Assembly: GCF_020151015.1 (NCBI RefSeq)
Contig: NZ_CP083746.1
Location: 2,385,001-2,449,000 of the forward strand
DNA length: 64,000 nucleotides
Reading direction: 5' to 3'
Source: Pseudomonas sp. p1(2021b)
Lineage (GTDB): Bacteria > Pseudomonadota > Gammaproteobacteria > Pseudomonadales > Pseudomonadaceae
The first letter of the stretch is position 1. Every line of letters begins with the position of its first letter. Positions 46,201-54,141 of this stretch are shown piece after piece. The notes under the pieces were generated by a model that saw nothing but the letters and a program-made list of their open reading frames with translations, made no database searches and was not told where the DNA came from. The translations under genes were made by a program, and so were the position numbers.

Positions 46201-46416
46201 GGTGATGGCCTGCTCGAGGGGCGCGGCCACGGTTTCGCCGATCACCTTGGGGTTGGCGCCGGGGAAGTTGGCGCGCACCACCACGGTGGGCGGCACCACT
46301 TCGGGGTATTCGCTGATCGGCAGCTGGAACAGCGCGATGGAGCCTGCGATCAGCAACACCAGCGACAGCACGGCGGCGAAGATCGGCCGTGTGATGAAGA
46401 ATTTGGAGAAGTTCAT
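43237..46416 (-). CDS. mexF: RND multidrug efflux inner-membrane pump (MexF type)
   Basis: A 1059-residue RND transporter with 12 expected membrane helices. It opens MNFSKFFITRPIFAAVLSLV and PISEYPEVVPPTVVVRANFP, and the proton-relay acids are in GLVLAIGIVVDDAIVVVENVERN. The length equals MexF. The second ATG (46416) is chosen because AAGGA lies 9 bases ahead of it, though MPMNFSK from 46422 is possible. It is flanked by mexE (12 bases upstream) and oprN (4-base overlap). Expected substrates by analogy are chloramphenicol, quinolones and trimethoprim. Confidence 0.92.
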   Translation of the reverse strand: MNFSKFFITRPIFAAVLSLVLLIAGSIALFQLPISEYPEVVPPTVVVRANFPGANPKVIGETVAAPLEQAITGVENMLYMSSQSTADGKLTLTITFALGTDLDNAQVQVQNRVTRTQPKLPEEVTRIGITVDKASPDLTMVVHLTSPDNRYDMLYLSNYAILNIKDELARLGGVGDVQLFGMGDYSLRVWLDPNKTASRNLTASDVVAAIREQNRQVAAGQLGAPPAPGSTSFQLSINTQGRLVNEEEFENIIIRAGDNGEITRLKDIARVELGSSQYALRSLLNNQPAVAIPIFQRPGSNAIEISDEVRAKMAELKQDFPEGMDYSIVYDPTVFVRGSIEAVVHTLFEALVLVVLVVILFLQTWRASIIPLMAVPVSLIGTFAVMHLFGFSLNALSLFGLVLAIGIVVDDAIVVVENVERNIGLGLKPLEATQKAMSEVTGPIIATALVLCAVFVPAAFISGLTGQFYKQFALTIAISTVISAFNSLTLSPALAAVLLKDHHAPKDRFSLLLEKLLGSWLFAPFNRFFDRASHGYVGGVRRVIRSSGIALFVYAGLMGLTYLGFSSTPTGFVPAQDKQYLVAFAQLPDAASLDRTEAVIKKMSEIALEQPGVADSVAFPGLSINGFTNSPNSGIVFTPLKPFDERKDPSQSAAAIAAALNAKFADIQDAYIAIFPPPPVQGLGTIGGFRLQIEDRGNLGYEALYKETQNIIAKSHDVPELAGLFTSYQVNVPQVDAAIDREKAKTHGVAINDIFETLQIYLGSLYTNDFNRFGRTYQVNVQAEQQFRLDAEQIGQLKVRNNLGEMIPLATFLKVSDTSGPDRVMHYNGFITAEINGGAAPGYSSGQAEAAMEKLLKQELPNGMTFEWTDLTYQQILAGNTALFVFPLCVLLAFLVLAAQYESWSLPLAVILIVPMTLLSAITGVIISGGDNNIFTQIGLIVLVGLACKNAILIVEFAKDKQAEGLDPLAAVLEACRLRLRPILMTSIAFIMGVVPLVFSSGAGAEMRHAMGVAVFSGMIGVTVFGLFLTPVFFFLIRRFVERRQARKAERAPSLESHA

Positions 46417-46428
46417 CGGCATCGATCC

Positions 46429-47670
46429 TTAACCGCGAGGTGCCTGGGCACTGGCGACTTTGTCGTTGGAACCGGCCACCGTCGGGGTCGGGTTGCTGGC
46501 CTCCAGGGCCTGGCGCTGGCGAGCCAGGGTGGCGAGGGTCTCTTCGCTGGCCATCGGGGTTTCCTCGGGCGTTACCGGGGAGCCTGGGCGTACGCGCTGC
46601 AGGCCCTTGACCACGATGCGGTCATCCTTGCTCAGGCCGCTGCGCACGATGCGCAGGCCTTCGAGCTTGGGCCCCAGCTCCACGGCGCGGTAGGCGGCCT
46701 TGTTGTCCTTGTCCATGACCAGCACGAACTTCTTGCCAAGGTCGGTACCCACGGCTTCGTCGTTGATCAGCACCGCGTCGTATTTGGCGCTGCCGACCAG
46801 CTTCAGGCGGGCGTACAGGCCCGGGGTGAAGCGGCCGTCGCGGTTGTCGAACACGGCGCGGCCACGGATGGTACCGGTGCGCGGGTTGACCTGGTTGTCG
46901 ACGAAGTTCATCTGGCCCAGGTGCGGGTTACCGGTTTCGTTGGTCAGCCCGAGGTACACCGGGGTGCTCTGGCCGCGCTGGCCATCGCGAGCCAGCTGGG
47001 TGTACTTGAGGTACACGCGCTCGTCGGCGTCGAAGTAGGCGTAGACCTTGTCGGTGGACACCACCGAAGTCAGCGGGGTGACATCGGCGGTGACGATGTT
47101 GCCGGCGGTGAACTGGGCACGGCTGACCCGTCCGCTGATCGGTGCGGTGACGCGGGTGAAGCTCAGGTTGAGGCGGGCCAGGTCGAGCTGGGCCTGGATC
47201 GCATCTACCCCGGCGCGGGCTTCGGCAGCGGCGCTGCTGCGCGATTCGGCCAGTTCGGCGGAGATGGCGTTGCTGTCACGCAGGCGTTCGCCGCGGCGCG
47301 CTTCGTTGGCGCTGCGGATGGCGGTGGCCTTGGCTTGTTGCAGCTCGGCCTCCAGACGACGGACTTCGGCCTGGAACGGGCGTGGGTCGATCTGGAACAG
47401 CAGGTCGCCCTTGTTGACCTGGGCGCCTTCGGTGAAGGCCACCCGGTCGATCTGGCCCGACACGCGCGGGCGCACCTCGACGGTTTCCGGGGCTTCCAGA
47501 CGACCGGTGAATTCGTCCCATTCGTTGATCGGCTGCTCGATCACCTTGGCCACGCTGACCTTGGGTGCGGCGGGCGCCTGCACGGCTTCCGGGGCTCTGC
47601 CACAAGCGGCGATCACCATCACTGCCAACGCAGCGAGTGGAAAGCGCAAGGGTTTGAATGATTGTTCCAT
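46429..47670 (-). CDS. mexE: RND efflux periplasmic adaptor (MexE type)
   Basis: A 413-residue membrane-fusion lipoprotein: MEQSFKPLRFPLAALAVMVI with lipobox IAAC. Conserved parts include VRPRVSGQIDRVAFTEGAQV, KGDLLFQIDPRPFQAEV and LNLSFTRVTAPISGRV. It joins the MexF-type pump to the outer-membrane channel. GGAG precedes the chosen ATG; five codons further upstream (MAEFS) are open but poorly placed. It heads the operon. No mexT-like LysR gene lies upstream, unlike P. aeruginosa; a palindromic site does (47753-47771). Confidence 0.9.
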   Translation of the reverse strand: MEQSFKPLRFPLAALAVMVIAACGRAPEAVQAPAAPKVSVAKVIEQPINEWDEFTGRLEAPETVEVRPRVSGQIDRVAFTEGAQVNKGDLLFQIDPRPFQAEVRRLEAELQQAKATAIRSANEARRGERLRDSNAISAELAESRSSAAAEARAGVDAIQAQLDLARLNLSFTRVTAPISGRVSRAQFTAGNIVTADVTPLTSVVSTDKVYAYFDADERVYLKYTQLARDGQRGQSTPVYLGLTNETGNPHLGQMNFVDNQVNPRTGTIRGRAVFDNRDGRFTPGLYARLKLVGSAKYDAVLINDEAVGTDLGKKFVLVMDKDNKAAYRAVELGPKLEGLRIVRSGLSKDDRIVVKGLQRVRPGSPVTPEETPMASEETLATLARQRQALEASNPTPTVAGSNDKVASAQAPRG

Positions 47671-47752
47671 GGAGAACTCCGCCAATTATTGGATAGTGGG
47701 CGGATTCTGCGAGCCTTGCGCGCGGGGAACGAATCGAACGGGGCGAAGGTTA

Positions 47753-47771
47753 TTATCAAGCGGAATGATAA
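47753..47771. promoter_or_regulatory. Palindromic site upstream of mexE
   Basis: TTATCA-AGCGGAA-TGATAA is a perfect inverted repeat with 6-base arms and a 7-base spacer, about 85 bases before the mexE start. It has the look of a LysR- or TetR-type operator. Whether a MexT homologue encoded elsewhere binds it is unknown. Confidence 0.45.
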
Positions 47772-47824
47772 GTCCGGCGGCATCATCGATCAGGACACAT
47801 GAAAGCCAGGTGTCCTCGACAGGG

Positions 47825-47866
47825 GGCCGCGTTGCGGCCCATCGCAGGCTCCGCCAGCTCCCACGA
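47825..47866 (-). repeat. REP sequence left of the RAYT gene
   Basis: GGGCCGCGTTGCGGCCC then the TCGCAGGCTCCGCCAGCTCC core. It is the inverted counterpart of the REP at 48514-48557, differing at a few bases. Confidence 0.8.
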
Positions 47867-47957
47867 TTTCACCCTTGGGGCTTAGTTGCTGCTGTGTGGG
47901 CGAAGCCTGCGATCGAGTGCGAAGCGCTCGCTGCTGATGTCTCTGTCCTCTGGAGGG

Positions 47958-48413
47958 CTAGAGCCATGTGGCATCCCAATGAGGGTAGTCCGCTATTGTC
48001 GACACCAGACCGGCGCGCAATGGGTTGGCCACGATGTAGCGAGCGGTCGCCCGTATATTGTCCTCCTCGCGCAGTGCTCGGTCATGGTATCCCTTTTGCC
48101 AGAGGCCGCCCTGTTGCTGATAGGACCGGTTGACCAAGTAGGCGCTTCGGCATTTGACCCGTCGCATCAGTGCATCCAGCGAGGTGTGCTGGAGCTCGAG
48201 CAGCCAATGCAGATGGTCGGGCATTACCACCCATGCCAGTGACCGGGCCAGGCCCGTTTCTTGAGCCTTGCGCAGTTCTCCGACCAATATTCTGGCCAGA
48301 TGGAAATCACGGAATATGGGTTGGCGGTGCTGCACCGTTGTGGTCAGCAGGTATATCTGAGCCTGAATAGACACCCGGCCCTGGCGAAGCCGGTGAGATC
48401 CTGGACTGTCCAT
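47958..48413 (-). CDS. REP-associated tyrosine transposase (RAYT)
   Basis: A 151-residue HUH-type single-strand transposase of the Y1/TnpA-REP family. The HUH motif is DHLHWL in VVMPDHLHWLLEL, and the catalytic Tyr is in ARYIVANPLRAGLV. It also has GGLWQKGYHDRALR, a hallmark of the family. RAYTs cut REP DNA and are thought to drive REP spread. The gene is flanked by inverted REPs of one class (47825-47866 and 48514-48557), the same class as at 21.9 kb. The protein looks full-length and active. Confidence 0.9.
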   Translation of the reverse strand: MDSPGSHRLRQGRVSIQAQIYLLTTTVQHRQPIFRDFHLARILVGELRKAQETGLARSLAWVVMPDHLHWLLELQHTSLDALMRRVKCRSAYLVNRSYQQQGGLWQKGYHDRALREEDNIRATARYIVANPLRAGLVSTIADYPHWDATWL

Positions 48414-48513
48414 GGCCTTTTTCCTTGAAGTGGAATACTCAAGGTAGCTGCGAGTCGCGAAGGTGCTATTGGCTCAATGGCACAGGATGTGTCCTACATT
48501 TCACCGTGTCGGC

Positions 48514-48557
48514 TCGTGGGAGCTGGCGAAGCCTGCGATGGGCCGCGACGCGGCCCC
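48514..48557 (+). repeat. REP sequence right of the RAYT gene
   Basis: TCGTGGGAGCTGGCGAAGCC core followed by GGCCGCGACGCGGCC. It is inverted relative to the REP at 47825-47866, so the RAYT gene is bracketed. Confidence 0.8.
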
Positions 48558-48564
48558 AGGGCCT

Positions 48565-49047
48565 TCAGGCCTGTGCAGCGAATTGCGCCAAGCGCTCACC
48601 ATCGAGCCGGTAGCGAACCCACTCATCCTGAGGCTCGGCCCCCAGGGACCGGTAGAAGCCGATTGCCGGCTCGTTCCAGTCCAGCACGCTCCACTCCAGG
48701 CGCCCGCAGCCCTTGGCCACGGCCTCGCGGGCGATATGACGCAGCAACTGACGGCCAGCTCCGTCGCCGCGTTGCTCCGGGGTGATATACAGGTCTTCCA
48801 GGTAGATACCGTTGCGGCCCAGCCAGGTGGAATAGCTGTAGAAGTACACGGCAAAGCCGATGGCCAAGCCATCCCGCTCGCAGATCAGGCTGTGCACCGT
48901 GCTGCCCTCATCGAACAGGCTGCGCTCGATGTCGCCCAGGCTCGCCACCACTTCGTGGCGGGCGCGCTCGTAGTCGGCAAGCTCGGTGATGAAGGCAAGG
49001 ATCTGCGCGGCGTCGGCGCGTACGGCGGGGCGAATGGTCAGGCTCAT
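48565..49047 (-). CDS. GNAT family N-acetyltransferase (diamine-acetyltransferase-like)
   Basis: A 160-residue acetyltransferase, MSLTIRPAVRADAAQILAFI. The acetyl-CoA loop is in TPEQRGDGAGRQLLRHIA, and the phrases FYSYSTWLGRNGIYLEDLYI and GCGRLEWSVLDWNEPAIGFY fit the spermidine/thialysine acetyltransferase (SSAT2-like) group. It should acetylate a polyamine or amino-acid-like amine. The start is MSLTIRPA at 49047. It is divergent from the LysE exporter gene. A REP lies just past its stop. Confidence 0.88.
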   Translation of the reverse strand: MSLTIRPAVRADAAQILAFITELADYERARHEVVASLGDIERSLFDEGSTVHSLICERDGLAIGFAVYFYSYSTWLGRNGIYLEDLYITPEQRGDGAGRQLLRHIAREAVAKGCGRLEWSVLDWNEPAIGFYRSLGAEPQDEWVRYRLDGERLAQFAAQA

Positions 49048-49191
49048 GGTCGGGCATCCTTGAAGGTGCAGGGCAGGGTGCTTCGGACCGATACAGTCAT
49101 GTGTATCGGTGCAATTTAACGTAACTGTACGGGTCGCAAGGAAAATCGCTCCGCTAGTGTGACAACACAACAACCCTTGTGGAAGCCCACC

Positions 49192-49812
49192 ATGCTTGGA
49201 TCCATCGATCTGCTCACCGCCTTCGTGCTCTTTGCCTTCGTCTCTTCGATCACGCCGGGGCCGAACAACACCATGCTGCTCGCCTCGGGGGTCAACTTCG
49301 GTGTGCGCCGCTCCATTCCTCATGCCCTGGGTATCAGCATCGGCTTCATGGTGATGGTGCTGGCGGTGGGCTTCGGCCTGGGCGAGCTGTTCAAGGCCTG
49401 GCCGCCGCTGTACACCCTCTTGCGCTACGTCGGTGCGGCGTACCTGTTGTACCTGGCCTGGAAGATCGCCACCTCCGGGCCGATGTCCGGCGATACCAAG
49501 GGCGCAGGCAAGCCGCTGGGCTTCTGGGGGGCGGCGGCATTCCAGTGGGTCAACCCCAAGGCCTGGGTGATGGCGGTGGGGGCGATCACCACCTATACGC
49601 CTGCCCAGGGCTATGTGCTCAACGTCATCGTCATCGCCGCCTTGTTCGCCCTGGTCAACCTGCCCAGCGTCGGTATCTGGGTGATGTTCGGCAGCGCCTT
49701 GCGCAACTTCCTGCAAAACCCGCGCTGGTTGATGCTGTTCAATGTCCTGATGGCCCTGTTGTTGGTGATTTCGTTGTACCCGCTGCTGTTTGTAGAATCG
49801 TCTTTTTCCTAG
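49192..49812 (+). CDS. LysE family translocator
   Basis: A 206-residue membrane protein with about six hydrophobic helices. The signature reads SSITPGPNNTMLLASGVNFG, with FQWVNPKAWVMAVGAI later. It exports amino acids or similar compounds. Met 49192 (MLGSIDLL) is chosen because the LysE fold begins there; an earlier GTG adds eleven unrelated residues. A hydrolase gene follows 21 bases after its stop on the same strand and may be co-transcribed. The GNAT gene is divergent. Confidence 0.88.
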   Translation: MLGSIDLLTAFVLFAFVSSITPGPNNTMLLASGVNFGVRRSIPHALGISIGFMVMVLAVGFGLGELFKAWPPLYTLLRYVGAAYLLYLAWKIATSGPMSGDTKGAGKPLGFWGAAAFQWVNPKAWVMAVGAITTYTPAQGYVLNVIVIAALFALVNLPSVGIWVMFGSALRNFLQNPRWLMLFNVLMALLLVISLYPLLFVESSFS

Positions 49813-49833
49813 ACCGATGAGTACAGCAAAGCG

Positions 49834-50709
49834 ATGCAGTTGATTCCCTGGTCCCACGAAAGCTCCGAAGGTTTCACCCTGCGCGGCTGGCGGTCACCGG
49901 CCAGCGGGCGGCCGTTGCTGCATTTCCTGCATGGCAACGGCTTCTGCAGCCTGGCCTACCAGCCCATGCTGATGACGCTGGGTGAGCACTTCGACCTGTG
50001 GCTCAGTGACGTGCAGGGCCATGGCGACAGCGACCATGGTGGGCCCTTCCGGGGCTGGAACCGCAGCGCCGAGCTGGCGGTCGAGGCGTTCGAGGCCGGG
50101 CGGGGCGAGTATGGGGACGTGCCGCGCGTTGCGGTGGGCCACAGCTTTGGCGGTGTGCTGACGGGGTTGATCCTGGCCAGCGAGCCACACCTGTTCAGCC
50201 GCGCCATGCTGCTCGACCCGGTATTGTTCAGCCGGCGCATGCTCGGCGTGATGGGCGTGGCTGCACTGGTCGGGCTGCACCGCCGTCACAGCTTGGCTCG
50301 CAAGGCCGCGACCCGGCGCAGCCATTGGCCCGACCGCGAGGCGGTCACGGCATCGCTGCAAGGTCGGGGCATCTTCAAGGGCTGGAGCGAGGCAGCATTG
50401 CAGGCCTATGTGGAGCATGCCGTGGGCGAGTGCGGGGAAGGGGTGGTGCTCAAGTGCAGGCCCAGCCGGGAAGCGGAGATCTTCAGTTCGTTCCCTGAGC
50501 GGATGTGGTCCCACCTTCTGCAGATCAAGGTGCCGACGTCCATCCTGTATGGCGAGCATACCTATCCGTTCGTTCCCCATTCGGTACAGCGGCTGGCCGC
50601 GCTCAATCCCCATGTGAACGCTCGGCAGGTGCCCGGGGGGCATTGCTTCATGCAGGAGGATCCGGCGGGGGCGGCGCAGCAGGTGGTGACCTGGCTGCTC
50701 GCCCATTGA
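49834..50709 (+). CDS. Alpha/beta hydrolase
   Basis: A 291-residue hydrolase. The oxyanion region is HFLHGNGFCSLAYQP, the nucleophile elbow is GHSFGG, a likely catalytic His is in VPGGHCFMQEDP and an acid lies in the LYGEHTYPFVP region. The substrate is not predictable. It follows the LysE exporter by 21 bases. It is convergent with the pirin gene, 43 bases from its stop. Confidence 0.88.
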   Translation: MQLIPWSHESSEGFTLRGWRSPASGRPLLHFLHGNGFCSLAYQPMLMTLGEHFDLWLSDVQGHGDSDHGGPFRGWNRSAELAVEAFEAGRGEYGDVPRVAVGHSFGGVLTGLILASEPHLFSRAMLLDPVLFSRRMLGVMGVAALVGLHRRHSLARKAATRRSHWPDREAVTASLQGRGIFKGWSEAALQAYVEHAVGECGEGVVLKCRPSREAEIFSSFPERMWSHLLQIKVPTSILYGEHTYPFVPHSVQRLAALNPHVNARQVPGGHCFMQEDPAGAAQQVVTWLLAH

Positions 50710-50752
50710 CGGGTTTGCATGTGATGTAGGAACGCGACCGGGCCAGGCCAGA

Positions 50753-51451
50753 TCAGGCCACATCGACCAGGACGATCTCGCTGTCCTCGACGGCCGTTAC
50801 CTGCAACACCTGCTCCTGCTCGATGGCCACGCCATCCCGGGCTTTGGCCCGCAGGCCATTGACCTCCACCAGCCCCTTGGCAGGCACCAGATAACCCCGG
50901 CGTCCCGCGTCGAAGCGGTATTCGGCGCTTTCGCCAGCACGCAGGGTTGCGGCCACCAGGCGCGCATCGGTGCGGATGCGCAGGCTGTCTTCATCGCCGG
51001 CCCGGCCGCTGGCCAGGGTCACGAAGCCTTCACCGCGCTCGCCCTTGGGGAAGGGCCGGGTGCCCCAGGACGGCGCTTCGCCGACCCGCTCAGGCATGAT
51101 CCAGATCTGGAAGATCCGCGTGTCGACCTTTTCCAGGTTGTATTCGCTGTGCACGATGCCGGTGCCCGCGCTCATTACCTGGACGTCGCCGGCCTCGGTG
51201 CGGCCTTTGTTGCCCAGGCTGTCCTGGTGGGTGATCGCCCCTTCACGGACGTAGGTGATGATTTCCATGTCCCGGTGCGGGTGTGGCGGGAAGCCTCCGC
51301 CGGCGGCGATCAGGTCGTCGTTCCAGACGCGCAGATTGCCCCAATTCATGCGCGCCGGGTCGTAGTACTCGGCGAACGAGAAGTGGTGGTGGGCATCGAG
51401 CCAGCCGTGATTGGCATGGCCCAGGCTTTCGAACGGACGCAGTTGCAGCAT
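50753..51451 (-). CDS. Pirin family protein
   Basis: A 232-residue bicupin. The N-terminal cupin has the metal ligands in FPPHPHRDMEIITYV and HSEYN, as in YhhW-type quercetinases/pirins. The C-terminal cupin is shorter and lacks a clear metal set. It may act as a dioxygenase or redox-sensing regulator. The start is MLQLRPFESLGHA at 51451. It is divergent from the helicase gene across 185 bases of AT-richer DNA. Confidence 0.88.
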   Translation of the reverse strand: MLQLRPFESLGHANHGWLDAHHHFSFAEYYDPARMNWGNLRVWNDDLIAAGGGFPPHPHRDMEIITYVREGAITHQDSLGNKGRTEAGDVQVMSAGTGIVHSEYNLEKVDTRIFQIWIMPERVGEAPSWGTRPFPKGERGEGFVTLASGRAGDEDSLRIRTDARLVAATLRAGESAEYRFDAGRRGYLVPAKGLVEVNGLRAKARDGVAIEQEQVLQVTAVEDSEIVLVDVA

Positions 51452-51636
51452 GGTCGTGCTCCTTGAATCGGTTGATGGAGCCATGATGCGCCAAAAAAAG
51501 ATCGAAAATAAGCGTAAATATCGGCTTGTTTTGATCTATTTATTGGATTTGTTTTGTTTGGGTAAAGCCTGCGATTCATCGCCTAATCCACTGATCTGCA
51601 AGCATTCGCTGGCGATTTTTCGCAGATGGGGCGAAC

Positions 51637-54141
51637 ATGCCCGTTGATTCGATTTTCAACGGAGTGACCGTGCCTCACGAGCATCCCCCAGCCCCTGCAG
51701 ACCTGGCGCCGCCGGCCCAACTGCCCTGGTTTCGCCGCTTGGCCGCTCGCCTGCTGGGCCGCGGCCTGACCCGTCTACAAGCGCAGCACCGCGACTCTTG
51801 GTTCCTCGGCCATGCGACCGGCCAGCGTCGCGGCCATGCCGATGGCGTGCGTGAAGGCTACGAGCGCGGTCGGGTCGAAGGCTACGAAGCTGGCCGTCAG
51901 GTGCTGGTGATCCGCGATGTCCGTCCCGACGCCGCTGGGGTACCTGGCCAGGACGACAAGCTGTTCGACGACTGGCGCCTACCGCTGTCCGCCGAATTGA
52001 AAAAGCGCTTCAAGGCCGATGTCGCCCAGCGCCTGCCTGCCGAGGCCCAGCCCAGCGCCGCGCAATGGAAGCTGATCTTCAGCGATACCCCGTCCACCTG
52101 CGTGGTGGCCGGTGCAGGCGCGGGCAAGTCGACCTCGTTGGTGCTGCGCATCCTGCTGTTGCGCCATTACCTGGGCTACGAGCTCGATGCCATGACGGTG
52201 GTGACCTTCACCCGCGAATCGCGCAAGGACTTCATCAAGCGCCTGGTGCAGGTATTCGCCCTCTGGCAGCTCGATCTGCATCCCGCCCAGGCCCGCGAAC
52301 TGGTGCGTACCTTCCATTCGCGCATCCTGCCGCTGGTGCGCAGCCTGCCGGGCTTCGGTCAACTGCGGGCATTCGAGACCCTGGGGCAGGACCTGCCAGC
52401 TGGTGGCGAAGCCAACGCCGAGGGCAACCCGTTCGACTTGCGTTTGAATGACGCCCAGCGCCAGCAGCTGAACCTGTGCTATCGCGACCTGCTGCAAGGC
52501 AACTCACGCTTCGCCGAACTGATCGGTGCGTTGCGACGCGAGGCCCTGCAGCTCAAACCCCTGGACCCGGACCACCCCGACGTGCAGAAGCGTGTGCAGG
52601 TGACCCAACTGGCTGCCCAGCGTGACGAAGAGCTGTGCGACGTGATCGAGGACTTGTGGTTCGCCGCCGGCGCCTGGCCGATCAAGGGCATCGAGCCGTG
52701 CCGCGATACCGTGCAGATCCGCGGCAGCCGGTTCCACGTGCATGGCCGTCTCGAAGGGTTGGATGCGTGGGTGGTGCTGGGCTTCGACCCGTCCGAAAGC
52801 GCCCAGTACCAACGTCCGGGCGCCAAGCTCGGGGTTCGCGCGGAATGGGCGGTCAAGCGCACCCTGTTTCAAGCTTTCTGCGACAAGCCATTGATTTGGT
52901 TGGAAAGCTATTCGGCGGCGAAGCGGCTTGCCGCCACCCTGGCGGGCGATGCCGTCGCGGGCCCGGGCTTCGAATACAAGGTCAAGGGCGAGCTGGCGCC
53001 GGCACCGTTGCTCGATGCATTCGTCAGCGCTGCCAGCTTCATCGAAAACCTGGGCCTGGATGTGAACCGCGCCGTGGCTGCCATGCGTTTCCCGCCCGAT
53101 GACAGCGACGCGTTGTTCTTCGAAGCCTTGGCACTCTACTGGAAAGCCCTGGAAGCCCATCTGCTGGCACAGTCGCCTCCGGTGATGACCTACAACCGCA
53201 TGTTCGCGCTGTTCGGCGAGCACAACCCGGAAAACCTGCGCCTTTTGCCCGACCCACTGCTGCGCCCGTTGGCGCACCTGATGATCGATGAGTTCCAGGA
53301 CGTCTCGCCGCAGATCGTCAGCTGGCTGCGGGCGAGCCTGGCCGAGATCCGCAGGCGTGGATCGGCCATGCACGTCGGGCGCAACGCCGGACACAGCTCG
53401 CTGATGTGCGTGGGCGACGATTGGCAGTCTATCTACGGCTGGCGCGGCAGTTCGCCGAAATACTTCATGGAATTCACCAAGGCTTTCCCGTCGCCGGCCA
53501 ATACCCGGGTCATGCTGGTGGAAAACTATCGCAGCCAGCAACACATCATCGATGCAGCTGAACACCTGGTAAAAGGCGCACAGGCTATCGCAGGCAAGAA
53601 GGCCAAGGCCAGCGGCCTGGCTGCCGAGCTGCCGCTATCGCCGGTGAAAGTCTTCGAGCGCGACGAGGCCGCCTTGGCCAAGACCTTGATGGAACACTAC
53701 CAACGGGGCGAAACGGTCATGATGCTGTTTCGAAAAAGTTCTGATAAATCATTGATGGATCAGCATTTGTCAGCGGTGTACAAGGCGGATTCCAGCTTGC
53801 CGCCCGACCAGCGCCGGCTGCGCCAGCTGACGTACCACAGCGCCAAGGGTCTGCAGGCCGACGCCGTGTTCATGCTCGGCGATTGCCAGTACCTGACCAG
53901 TTCACCCTACAAGAACCAGGCGTACCGCCTGGCGGGCCTGGGGCGTCCGGGCGATGCCCAGGCATTCGACACGGCGCAGAAGGAAGAAGTGCAGCGCCTG
54001 GCCTATGTGGCGGTGACCCGTGCGGTCAGGCACTGCTATTGGCATGTCGAGCCGGCCAATGGCGAGCTTGCGGGGGCGCCGCGAGCCTCCGCCCAGGTGG
54101 CCGGCCGACATGCGTTTTTCGAGGATCTACGCGGTCACTGA
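51637..54141 (+). CDS. UvrD/Rep-type superfamily 1 helicase with an N-terminal GxxxG repeat
   Basis: An 834-residue SF1A helicase. Walker A is AGAGAGKST, motif Ia TVVTFTRESRKDF, Walker B LMIDEFQDVSPQ, motif III VGDDWQSIYGWRGSS, motif IV VENYRSQQHIID, motif V TYHSAKGLQAD and motif VI YVAVTRAVRH. The first 130 residues are not helicase; residues 58-86 have Gly every fourth position eight times in a row (GHAT, GQRR, GHAD, GVRE, GYER and so on), a FliH-like GxxxG helix. An unusually long insert separates motif Ia and Walker B. The role is probably DNA repair or conflict resolution. It overlaps the LRR gene convergently by 7 bases. Confidence 0.88.
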   Translation: MPVDSIFNGVTVPHEHPPAPADLAPPAQLPWFRRLAARLLGRGLTRLQAQHRDSWFLGHATGQRRGHADGVREGYERGRVEGYEAGRQVLVIRDVRPDAAGVPGQDDKLFDDWRLPLSAELKKRFKADVAQRLPAEAQPSAAQWKLIFSDTPSTCVVAGAGAGKSTSLVLRILLLRHYLGYELDAMTVVTFTRESRKDFIKRLVQVFALWQLDLHPAQARELVRTFHSRILPLVRSLPGFGQLRAFETLGQDLPAGGEANAEGNPFDLRLNDAQRQQLNLCYRDLLQGNSRFAELIGALRREALQLKPLDPDHPDVQKRVQVTQLAAQRDEELCDVIEDLWFAAGAWPIKGIEPCRDTVQIRGSRFHVHGRLEGLDAWVVLGFDPSESAQYQRPGAKLGVRAEWAVKRTLFQAFCDKPLIWLESYSAAKRLAATLAGDAVAGPGFEYKVKGELAPAPLLDAFVSAASFIENLGLDVNRAVAAMRFPPDDSDALFFEALALYWKALEAHLLAQSPPVMTYNRMFALFGEHNPENLRLLPDPLLRPLAHLMIDEFQDVSPQIVSWLRASLAEIRRRGSAMHVGRNAGHSSLMCVGDDWQSIYGWRGSSPKYFMEFTKAFPSPANTRVMLVENYRSQQHIIDAAEHLVKGAQAIAGKKAKASGLAAELPLSPVKVFERDEAALAKTLMEHYQRGETVMMLFRKSSDKSLMDQHLSAVYKADSSLPPDQRRLRQLTYHSAKGLQADAVFMLGDCQYLTSSPYKNQAYRLAGLGRPGDAQAFDTAQKEEVQRLAYVAVTRAVRHCYWHVEPANGELAGAPRASAQVAGRHAFFEDLRGH

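Noticed and set aside
43243..47661. A 1472-codon plus-strand open frame opposite mexE/mexF
   Set aside because: It is the antisense of strongly conserved efflux genes; its composition is His/Gln/Asp-rich with no domain. High GC keeps the opposite frame open.
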